Of a stretch of DNA of 7,988 nucleotides, positions 1 to 5,672 are shown piece by piece; position 1 is the first letter of the stretch, and each line of letters starts with the position of its first letter. The position numbers were made by a program, and so were the translations under genes. The notes beneath the pieces are model-generated. The model was not told where the DNA came from. It saw only the letters and a program-made list of their open reading frames with translations, and made no database searches. The stretch comes from CAYFJO01 sp964343305. GTDB taxonomy: Bacteria > Planctomycetota > Planctomycetia > Pirellulales > Pirellulaceae. The stretch covers positions 1 to 7,988 of the forward strand of contig CAYFJO010000477.1 in assembly GCA_964343305.1 (NCBI GenBank), read 5' to 3'.

Positions 1-173
1 AGCGGCTGCATCACATGCACGACCGGCGCCCCTTCATACGACGCTAGATTCTCGTAATCAACGGTCGCTTGAGCTAGCACCACCCTCGGACACACCAGCA
101 GCGCTAAAGTCACTGTGACGAACGCCAGGCAAAATTGCCAATGAACGCGCGCGAACATCCGTGTTCCCCCCAT
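1..173 (-). CDS. Exported protein of unknown function, N-terminal fragment
   Basis: This is the 5' end of a minus-strand gene cut by the left window edge; about 57 codons are visible from the ATG at 173. Seen: after a short basic start, residues about 11-30 form a hydrophobic stretch (CLAFVTVTLALLVC) followed by a likely signal peptidase I site at VLA-QA, and then mature sequence beginning ATVDYENLASYEGAPVV. A Cys lies in the hydrophobic core, but the residues before it (LLV) do not make a good lipobox, so a lipoprotein is less likely. Two in-frame ATGs compete. The one at 173 has AAGGAAG about 8 nt upstream; the one at 158 has GGGGGGA about 6 nt upstream and places the basic residues directly before the hydrophobic core. 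The gene follows the kinase by about 140 bp on the same strand, with a palindrome between them. The mature part is too short to name a family; a role in the envelope or periplasm is inferred from the signal peptide alone. Confidence 0.72.
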   Translation of the reverse strand, partial: MGGTRMFARVHWQFCLAFVTVTLALLVCPRVVLAQATVDYENLASYEGAPVVHVMQP

Positions 174-211
174 TCAGACGACTTCCTTCGGAGATGATTG
201 ACCGAAGCTTT

Positions 212-226
212 ATCGATATTATCGAT
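212..226. repeat. 15-bp near-perfect palindrome, possible operator
   Basis: ATCGATA at 212-218 and TATCGAT at 220-226 are exact inverted repeats around a single T. The site lies 39 bp upstream of the start of the exported-protein gene (173) and downstream of the kinase stop. On the minus strand it contains TAATAT, which resembles a -10 box, so it may be an operator overlapping the promoter of the exported-protein gene. No convincing -35 box was seen at the right distance. The remainder of the 174-311 gap holds only a weak GCCC/GGGC hairpin. Confidence 0.35.
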
Positions 227-275
227 TATGTCGACTGTTTGGATTAGGAAAACTCTTCGGTGATTGTTTAAAGAG

Positions 276-289
276 GCCCAAAATCGGGC
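276..289 (-). terminator. Weak hairpin downstream of kinase gene
   Basis: GCCC (276-279) and GGGC (286-289) can form a 4-bp stem with a 6-nt loop, 23 bp past the kinase stop on the minus strand. It is followed there by CTCTTTAAA rather than a real T-run. It could be a weak or Rho-assisted end of the kinase transcript, but the stem is short and could occur by chance. Confidence 0.18.
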
Positions 290-311
290 ATGGTTCAAAG
301 TCGGCAAAGAA

Positions 312-3047
312 TCACGGTGAATCATCCGCGCCAGACATCGCACGATTCACCATATCAAGTAGATCCTTTACATCGGCCACTCCCTTTTTGAATTCATCTG
401 AATTGGGAAGCCGTTGTCGCAGCCAGCGATAGCGCTTATCTGCTTGCAACAAGTTTTCTTTAGCGCGTTGGAGATCTTTCGCATCGTGATAGTAAACGTC
501 ACCCAACAGCAGCCAGACCCTTGCCAATTCAGCGGAGTATTCCAAACAATTTGAGTTGTTCTCTGCTAGCGGCGTTAGACCGATCTTGGCGTTCTCATAC
601 CATTGAAGCGCCTTTTGCCAATCGAGCGTACAATCGCCGGTAAACCGACGCGCGACGGCCAAACCATACTGACAACTTTGGTCGTCGGGATTCGAATGGA
701 ACAATTCCTCAAACTGCGAAACCGCATCTTTAGCTTTCTTAGTCGCCAATTCTGTTTGGTCATGTGAAAGCGCAATCCTGCCCCAATTCAATGAACATCT
801 CGCAATGTCCATTTTCACACGGTCGTTAGAGCGAGAATCCAAAACGTCGGCCCGAATCTTCTGTGCCGTGCCGAGTTTCTCAAAGGCATCCTGAATGAGC
901 CTCTCATCCTTTTGTGTAATTCCCTGGTCGTTTTCCAAAAGGCCAAAGTTCATAAATGCATTGGCCAACTTTCGTCGGCTCTCATCCAAGCCCATTTCTT
1001 CATTCTTCGAGTCCCAATCATCAACAATGCCCCGTCGTACTCGCAGCGTTTTTTCGTAAAACTCTCCGGCCAAATCAAGGTGCTTCAAACGGTGATGCAC
1101 GCGGGCGGTCGCGTTGAGCAAGTCGCCCAACGCAATCTCGCGATCAAGGTTTGATCCATCGGTCTCCACTAACTCCGTCAAATTGATCCGAGCGCGTACC
1201 AAGTGTGGAAGCGATTTCTCGGGAGATTCGATTTCCTCGATAATGATTCCGATTCGGAATTCGGCGCGAACAAGTTCGTCTCGAAGCGCAAGATCGCCCC
1301 TCCGATCTCGAAGAAACTCCTCGTAATAAGCAAGCGCCTGCCGCAGCAACTTGCGCTTCAGCGGTCTCGCGCCAGGCTGATTCAACAGCGTCTCTTCCGC
1401 CACCCTTGTATAGAAGTTGTTCACTGCCCCCAAAGCATCGCGAAAGCGTGCCTCGGCCAGGTCGAGATTCATCCGTGCCTGCTGTTCGTTTAAACGAGAT
1501 TGAGTAAGTGCCGCGTCTGTGCTTGCGTAACCAATCCACCCCACGACGGCCACGCTTATAAATCCGACGACCGCCGCACAGCTCGTCAGCGCGATCACCG
1601 GGTTGCGCTTGCACCAACGAACACACCTTGCCGTCGTCGAGATGGGACGAGCGGTGATCGGTCGATCTTCCACGTAGCGCTGAAGATCTTCGCGCAACGA
1701 CTCTGCGCTGGAATATCGCTTGGACGACTCTTTCTCCAAGCATTTCAGGCAAATCGTTTCCAGGTCGCGATCCACTTTCGAATTCAGCGCCCTGGGGGAC
1801 ACGGGATCTTGGCTGATCACTTGCAGGAGCGTGTCGGAGACACTCGCCGCCTGAAAAGGCGGTCGCCCAGTCAAGCAGGTGTAAAGCACGGCGCCCAGCG
1901 AATAGACATCGGCTTCGACACCGACAAGAGATTGCCCGGATGCCTGTTCGGGCGGCATGTAGCTCGGCGTGCCGAGGACTTGCCCGGTCATCGTCAACTC
2001 ACTACCGCTCTCTGTTTGCTTTGCGAGGCCAAAATCCGTTACCTTCGGATGTCCCTCGTCGTCAAGAATGATATTTCCTGGCTTGAGATCACGGTGGATC
2101 ACGCCTTTGGAGTGCGCGTGGCTGATGGCCGCACTCACATCAATCAATAGTTCGGCGGCTTGTTTCGGGGGCAGCGGATTCTCGCGCAGGACGGACGCCA
2201 GACTCTCTCCTTTGACCAGTGCCATCGAAAAGTAGGGCTGGCCTTCGTGCTGCCCGATTTCATAAACAGGCACGATGTTTGGGTGATCGAGATTTGCCGC
2301 AGCCTCAGCTTCCATGCGAAATCGGGTAACTTCTTCGTCGGACGCGAATCGCGCCCCTTTGATCATCTTCAACGCGACGGTGCGATTGAGAGCCGTCTGT
2401 CTTGCCTTGTACACGACTCCCATGCCGCCGTGGGCAATCTCGCTGATGACTTCGTAGTCGCCGATCCGCTGCTTCATCGCCGAATCCGCGACGTCGGCCT
2501 GTGGCTGTGGTTGTGGTTCGGCGAACGTGGTTTTGAAATCGTCGGTTTCCTGTTCAACCGGCGTCAGCGCAAGACCTTCCGCCACCAAATGTTTATCAAT
2601 GTTTGCCAATAGTTCATTTAGTTTTTCCTGATGTTGTGGATACCGCTGATAAAACTCATCGTGTGTGGGCGATTCTCCAAACAACCGGCGGACACGATAT
2701 TCTTCGGCGACAAGATCAACTGGCCAGCCGTCGATTTGGGCCAATTCAGCGTAAGTTGCCAGATAGTCATCAAGTTTGGGCGTCTGAGGCAAATTGGCAA
2801 TGTCACCATTGCGGTCACTTCCGCTCACGGTTTCGAGCAACCTGCCTTGTTTCGAGTTACGCCAACGGTACTCAAGATCGATTGCGACTAATTCATAGAC
2901 GAGTTGTCGTCGCAGCCGCTCGTCGCCAGGCGCATCCGAGAGCGCACGCTCGATCGACGGAACGGCCCTGACTTGCCAGGAATCTTCGAATCGGTCCACA
3001 ATCGATTCGAATGTGCCCCGATTCGTTTCGTTCGGTTGAAGCGACAT
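312..3047 (-). CDS. Transmembrane Ser/Thr protein kinase with TPR-like C-terminal half
   Basis: A 911-residue Hanks-type (PknB-like) protein kinase, expected to phosphorylate Ser/Thr on partner proteins at the membrane. Seen: residues 1-190 form a non-kinase region with YELVAIDLEYRWR near 51-63 and two Pro-linked motifs near 90-150, ending in a PQPQPQ linker. The kinase domain spans about 195-460 and is intact: glycine loop AHGGMGVV (205-212), ATP Lys in VALK (K227), C-helix Glu (E246), HRDLKPGN with catalytic D320, DFG at 338-340, and activation segment GTPSYMPPE (359-367). One transmembrane helix lies at about 483-508 after a basic stretch. A helical region with likely coiled coil (about 512-545) and degenerate TPR-like repeats follows to the end. 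The topology predicts a cytoplasmic kinase with the helical half across the membrane, or both halves on one side if the helix only anchors. The start at 3047 lies 20 bp after the sigma factor stop. It has no good Shine-Dalgarno sequence, which suggests translational coupling. Planctomycetes carry many such kinases beside ECF sigma factors; the signal and substrates are unknown. Confidence 0.95.
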   Translation of the reverse strand: MSLQPNETNRGTFESIVDRFEDSWQVRAVPSIERALSDAPGDERLRRQLVYELVAIDLEYRWRNSKQGRLLETVSGSDRNGDIANLPQTPKLDDYLATYAELAQIDGWPVDLVAEEYRVRRLFGESPTHDEFYQRYPQHQEKLNELLANIDKHLVAEGLALTPVEQETDDFKTTFAEPQPQPQADVADSAMKQRIGDYEVISEIAHGGMGVVYKARQTALNRTVALKMIKGARFASDEEVTRFRMEAEAAANLDHPNIVPVYEIGQHEGQPYFSMALVKGESLASVLRENPLPPKQAAELLIDVSAAISHAHSKGVIHRDLKPGNIILDDEGHPKVTDFGLAKQTESGSELTMTGQVLGTPSYMPPEQASGQSLVGVEADVYSLGAVLYTCLTGRPPFQAASVSDTLLQVISQDPVSPRALNSKVDRDLETICLKCLEKESSKRYSSAESLREDLQRYVEDRPITARPISTTARCVRWCKRNPVIALTSCAAVVGFISVAVVGWIGYASTDAALTQSRLNEQQARMNLDLAEARFRDALGAVNNFYTRVAEETLLNQPGARPLKRKLLRQALAYYEEFLRDRRGDLALRDELVRAEFRIGIIIEEIESPEKSLPHLVRARINLTELVETDGSNLDREIALGDLLNATARVHHRLKHLDLAGEFYEKTLRVRRGIVDDWDSKNEEMGLDESRRKLANAFMNFGLLENDQGITQKDERLIQDAFEKLGTAQKIRADVLDSRSNDRVKMDIARCSLNWGRIALSHDQTELATKKAKDAVSQFEELFHSNPDDQSCQYGLAVARRFTGDCTLDWQKALQWYENAKIGLTPLAENNSNCLEYSAELARVWLLLGDVYYHDAKDLQRAKENLLQADKRYRWLRQRLPNSDEFKKGVADVKDLLDMVNRAMSGADDSP

Positions 3048-3067
3048 GTGAAATGTAGAGGATCGAC

Positions 3068-3673
3068 CTAACTCACATTCGTTAATCGTCGCCGAAGCGT
3101 CTCTCCCGCTTGATCCAGCGATCGCCGGACAGTTCGTTGAGATCGTTCGACTTTATCTGCAATTTCTTCGAGGCTCGCACCTTGGAGCCGCAATTCCAAA
3201 ACCTGCCTGTCACGGGCTTCCAACCCAGTCATCATTGACTCAAGTTCATCGAGCACAGCGATTGCGTCTGCCGCGTCAGGACCTTCCGCCAGGCGTTGCA
3301 GTCTTTCGAATTGCTCGTCGTTCAGCCGCCCTTCCTTTGCGTAGGCTCGTTTCTGCTGGCCGTGGAATCGGGCTTTCTTGCGAACTTTGTTGACGGTGAT
3401 CGATGCCAGTAATCGCCAAAGATCGCCGCTGCGCTCAACCGCGTATTTCCCCGCCTCGGCGTTTCTAAAGAACGAACGATAGACAGATTGCACAACATCC
3501 TCGGCGTCGATGCGCTGACCAAGCCCTTCCGATATCCGCTTCCGCGCGAGGCCAACCAGCCTGTTGACATATCGATGAAAGATCTCTTCGGCTACGTCCG
3601 AGTCACCATTTTGGTATTGGGCCAAAAGCTTGACCGATTCGTCATCCACAGCGGCAGTCACCCTTTCAGGCAT
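3068..3673 (-). CDS. ECF-type RNA polymerase sigma factor, kinase-associated
   Basis: A 201-residue sigma-70 family factor of ECF type that would direct RNA polymerase to a specific promoter set. Seen: region 2 at about 14-105, with the core-binding/-10 helix segment DAEDVVQSVYRSFFR (56-70) and LWRLLASITVNKVRKK (85-100); region 4 at about 145-198, starting LEARDRQVLELRLQG and carrying the helix-turn-helix SLEEIADKVERSQRTVRRSL (167-186). There is no region 1.1 or 3. The DAEDVVQSVYRSFF form is typical of planctomycete ECF factors found next to Ser/Thr kinases. The frame is open up to 3832, but that extension crosses an intrinsic terminator of the upstream gene. The ATG at 3673 (MPERV) has GTGGAA about 6 nt upstream and is chosen as the start. 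It sits 20 bp before the kinase gene, so the two are almost certainly cotranscribed. Inference: the kinase, or a target of it, controls this factor by phosphorylation. No anti-sigma gene is visible nearby. A TTGACG lies on the minus strand at 3741-3736 with only a poor -10. Confidence 0.92.
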   Translation of the reverse strand: MPERVTAAVDDESVKLLAQYQNGDSDVAEEIFHRYVNRLVGLARKRISEGLGQRIDAEDVVQSVYRSFFRNAEAGKYAVERSGDLWRLLASITVNKVRKKARFHGQQKRAYAKEGRLNDEQFERLQRLAEGPDAADAIAVLDELESMMTGLEARDRQVLELRLQGASLEEIADKVERSQRTVRRSLDQAGETLRRRLTNVS

Positions 3674-3742
3674 TATTGTTCCACAGCTTGGTATGGATCG
3701 CAACCTTGGTGTTTGCAGGCACGTCAGCATAGAATCGTCAAC

Positions 3743-3776
3743 AAAAAAGAGCCGGACACATCTCAATGTCCGGCTC
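3743..3776 (-). terminator. Intrinsic terminator of the four-helix membrane protein gene
   Basis: GAGCCGGACA (3749-3758) and TGTCCGGCTC (3767-3776) are perfect 10-bp inverted repeats around an 8-nt loop. On the minus strand the stem is followed directly by six T (plus-strand A at 3743-3748), the classical Rho-independent layout. It lies 30 bp beyond the stop of the 3807-4331 gene and about 70 bp before the sigma factor start. It separates the two transcription units and argues against longer sigma gene models. Confidence 0.92.
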
Positions 3777-3806
3777 CTTGGTTTGGCTCCCACCAAAAAG
3801 CGGTGG

Positions 3807-4331
3807 TCAGAACAAATCTTCTTCAATCTCACTGAGCGACTGGTCCAAGCTCTGGTTCGTCACGACGCCCAGCCAAATCCCAAGCAGGATGGAAGCCACA
3901 AAGAGTGCTGGCCCTAGCGCGAGATAGTAGTGAACGAGGAAGTTCCCAATGAACCGAGCAATAGCAGGACCGTGAGTCACCTTGTCGAAGCTCCACACAA
4001 TCTCGACCCCCACGCCGATGACGCTGAGAAAAAATGCAGATCCCCAAATGGCCAACAACAACCCCATGACCTTACCGGAGTCACGATCCGTCCACTCGCG
4101 CATCACGACGATGGAACTCAAGCCAACGGCAAGAACCAGCGGTGCCGAAAGAAGAAACACTTGAGACATCGCCGTCAGTGCAGCCTCATTCAACTCGCCG
4201 CCGCCCTGAAGTACCTCACTCACCAATGTACCTCCTGCGGGCAACGCCATCGCGCAAATGAGCGCGACGAGCCAGCCGGATTTTTCCAGGTGATCGTTAC
4301 TAATCTGATTGTGTTGTTCATGCGTGTCCAT
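3807..4331 (-). CDS. Small four-helix integral membrane protein, unknown function
   Basis: A 174-residue membrane protein that I do not recognise as a named family. Seen: a short polar, His/Gln/Asn-rich N-terminus (MDTHEQHNQISNDH); four hydrophobic segments at about 19-40, 56-78, 88-113 and 130-157; and an acidic C-terminal tail ending SEIEEDLF. An even number of helices places both ends on the same side, probably the cytoplasm. Gly and small residues are common in the helices. No catalytic motif, Cys pair or His cluster within the membrane is seen. The open frame extends to 4562, but the upstream part is low-complexity (a Phe run) and overlaps a structured leader on the other strand. The ATG at 4331 has AAAGG about 9 nt upstream and directly precedes a sensible polar N-terminus, so it is chosen. 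The gene is transcribed alone: a strong terminator follows and a divergent operon lies upstream. The divergent neighbour moaA gives no clear functional link. Confidence 0.78.
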   Translation of the reverse strand: MDTHEQHNQISNDHLEKSGWLVALICAMALPAGGTLVSEVLQGGGELNEAALTAMSQVFLLSAPLVLAVGLSSIVVMREWTDRDSGKVMGLLLAIWGSAFFLSVIGVGVEIVWSFDKVTHGPAIARFIGNFLVHYYLALGPALFVASILLGIWLGVVTNQSLDQSLSEIEEDLF

Positions 4332-4482
4332 CTGTTTCGACCTTTCATGAATTGATTTCGTGGCGACGACCAATTGAGGCTGCTTACAATGAGCCCTGCG
4401 TGACACACTGGTCAATTCCCTTTCCAAGCATGTCAGTGACAAGAAAAAGAAAAAAGCTTCCTGATTTGTGCAGGCCTCTGGA
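4332..4482. other. Divergent promoter region between membrane protein gene and moaA leader
   Basis: No gene is seen here. For the minus-strand gene, TTGACC (4415-4410) is followed after 18 nt by CATTGT (4391-4386), a good -35 with a weak -10. For the plus strand, TACAAT at 4385-4390 is a good -10 with only TGGCGA (4361-4366) as a poor -35. It overlaps the minus-strand -10, so the two promoters could compete. A purine-rich, A-tract stretch at 4441-4456 precedes the structured moaA leader and could be an UP-like or bendable element. All assignments are by eye and weak. Confidence 0.3.
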
Positions 4483-4572
4483 TAGGGCACTAGGAACCGG
4501 GCGACGCGGGTATCCCCGTCGTGGCCTGGCCACTCGATCAGGCGGACGGCTTCGACGCCCACTGGTGGCTTA
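4483..4572 (+). ncRNA. Structured moaA leader, candidate Moco riboswitch
   Basis: A compact GC-rich structured segment about 90 nt upstream of moaA on the same strand. Seen: a closing stem pairs 4483-4493 (TAGG, mismatch, CACTAG) with 4562-4572 (CTGGTG, mismatch, CTTA), about 10 pairs including wobbles. Inside it, GGGCG (4499-4503) can pair with CGCCC (4556-4560). A hairpin CGACG-c-GGG/CCC-CGTCG spans 4502-4521 with loop TAT. GCCTG (4524-4528) pairs with CAGGC (4539-4543). The unpaired GGAACCGGGCG block and the GACGGCTTCGACGCC arm resemble, from memory, conserved parts of the Moco RNA motif, which in several bacterial groups precedes moa operons and represses them when cofactor is plentiful. 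The position before moaA is the strongest support. The family assignment is not proven; it could be an unrelated structured leader. Confidence 0.5.
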
Positions 4573-4600
4573 TTGACACGAGCAAATAGGTTATGTCAAT
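4572..4600. repeat. Inverted repeat ATTGACA / TGTCAAT upstream of moaA
   Basis: ATTGACA (4572-4578) and TGTCAAT (4594-4600) are perfect 7-bp inverted repeats with a 15-bp spacer, so the half-site centres are 22 bp apart, about two helical turns. This geometry suits a dimeric regulator on DNA. In RNA the same arms form a hairpin just 3' of the putative aptamer. TTGACA is also a perfect -35 hexamer, but no fair -10 lies 16-18 bp downstream, and a promoter here would bypass the structured leader. Confidence 0.45.
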
Positions 4601-4601
4601 C

Positions 4602-4659
4602 TGGGAAAGGTAAGGTCTGAGGTTTTTAGGCAAGCAAGGAAGGTTTCCCAACAGGAAGG
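4602..4659 (+). promoter_or_regulatory. Candidate expression platform and ribosome binding site of moaA
   Basis: The Shine-Dalgarno sequence AGGAAGG (4653-4659) lies 4 nt before the moaA ATG. TTCC at 4645-4648 can pair with its GGAA (4654-4657) over a 5-nt loop, with one extra wobble, hiding it. The same segment, TTTCCCA (4644-4650), is perfectly complementary over 7 nt to TGGGAAA (4602-4608). That alternative pairing would free the ribosome site. Such mutually exclusive pairing is what a translation-controlling riboswitch platform needs, but the helices are short and this is inference. No T-run terminator hairpin was seen. Confidence 0.33.
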
Positions 4660-4663
4660 TAAT

Positions 4664-5665
4664 ATGAGCGTCTGGCGACCACTTGTTGATTCGCTTGGCC
4701 GCGTGCACACGAATTTGCGCGTGAGCGTCACCGATCGGTGCAATATCCGTTGTTTCTATTGCATGCCCGATGAGAATATTCGCTTCTTGCCTCGCGACGA
4801 GATTCTAACTTTTGAAGAGATCGAGCGATTCGTCCACGTGGCGGCACGGTTGGGCGTTAACAAACTGCGAATCACAGGCGGCGAACCGCTGGTCCGCGCC
4901 GATCTTGCCGGACTGATTGCGAAGCTAAGCGAAGTCACCGGCATCGACGATGTCGCCCTGACGACCAACGGAATCTTGCTCGCCCAACACGCACAGGCGT
5001 TGAAAGACGCTGGCTTGAATCGGCTCAACATCAGTCTCGACGGCCTGCGCGAAGAAACGTTCCAGCGCATCGCTCGCCGAGAAGGCTTGGATCGTGTTTT
5101 GGATGGTATCTTTGCCGCGAAGAAGATCGGGTTCGACAAGATCAAACTCAACGCGGTCGCCATCGCTGGGATCACGGAGTCTGAAGTCACCCCACTTGGT
5201 CAGTTTGCCCGCCAGCACGATCTGGAGTTGCGATTCATTGAATTCATGCCACTCGATGCGGAAGGCAACTGGGAAACCGATCAAGTGTTGTCGGGCGAGG
5301 ACATCCGTTCGATGTTGGAATTCGAATTCGGGCCGTTGGAACCTGTCGATCGAACCGACCTTAGTCAGCCGGCTATGGACTATAGATTCGCCGACGGGGT
5401 TGGCCGCATCGGCTTCATTAATCCGGTGACTCAACCATTTTGTGGAGACTGTAACCGGCTACGAATCACGGCGGAGGGGCAGGTTCGAAACTGCTTGTTC
5501 TCGGAAACAGAATGGGACGGCCGAACGCTGATACGTGAGGGTGCCTCGGACGAAGAGATCGCCGAAATCGTTCGCGCGTGCATTGCTGCGAAAAAACCCG
5601 GCCACGGGATCGATTCGCCCGATTTCGTGAAACCGCAACGAGCTATGTACGAAATAGGCGGCTGA
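4664..5665 (+). CDS. moaA: GTP 3',8-cyclase, molybdenum cofactor biosynthesis protein A
   Basis: A 333-residue radical SAM enzyme that, with MoaC, converts GTP into cyclic pyranopterin monophosphate, the first step of molybdenum cofactor synthesis; cytoplasmic. Seen: the N-terminal SAM-cluster motif C26-x3-C30-x2-C33 within TDRCNIRCFYCMP; TGGEP at 71-75 (SAM binding); SLDGL at 124-128; a C-terminal second 4Fe-4S cluster set C260-x2-C263-x13-C277 in PFCGDCNRLR; and the C-terminal Gly-Gly tail (332-333) that this family needs for catalysis. Length and all key residues are as expected for a working enzyme. The ATG at 4664 has AGGAAGG 4 nt upstream and gives the usual short N-terminus ahead of the first Cys motif. 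It is the first gene of a three-gene unit with 7 bp to the next start. No moaC, moaE, moaD or moeA is present in the window. The upstream leader is structured and may regulate expression by cofactor supply. Confidence 0.98.
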   Translation: MSVWRPLVDSLGRVHTNLRVSVTDRCNIRCFYCMPDENIRFLPRDEILTFEEIERFVHVAARLGVNKLRITGGEPLVRADLAGLIAKLSEVTGIDDVALTTNGILLAQHAQALKDAGLNRLNISLDGLREETFQRIARREGLDRVLDGIFAAKKIGFDKIKLNAVAIAGITESEVTPLGQFARQHDLELRFIEFMPLDAEGNWETDQVLSGEDIRSMLEFEFGPLEPVDRTDLSQPAMDYRFADGVGRIGFINPVTQPFCGDCNRLRITAEGQVRNCLFSETEWDGRTLIREGASDEEIAEIVRACIAAKKPGHGIDSPDFVKPQRAMYEIGG

Positions 5666-5672
5666 TGCGTCA

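Noticed and set aside
110..343. 77-residue minus-strand open frame overlapping the kinase stop and the exported-protein start
   Set aside because: Its composition is not protein-like, it crosses the intergenic palindrome, and a better frame with a signal peptide exists from 173 leftwards.
1144..1752. 202-residue minus-strand open frame inside the kinase gene
   Set aside because: It lies in another frame of a clearly coding kinase, is rich in Arg and Ser as shadow frames in GC-rich genes often are, and shows no domain motif.
1500..2150. 216-residue plus-strand open frame antisense to the kinase domain
   Set aside because: It is the reverse complement of the conserved kinase motifs, so it is open because of codon bias in the real gene; no ribosome site or family feature is seen.
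4575..4605. TTGACA at 4573-4578 as the main moaA promoter
   Set aside because: No acceptable -10 lies 16-18 bp downstream, and a start here would leave the structured leader untranscribed. The hexamer is better explained as an arm of the inverted repeat.
4925..5434. 169-residue minus-strand open frame antisense to moaA
   Set aside because: It lies wholly within moaA, whose motifs are all intact; no independent evidence supports it.
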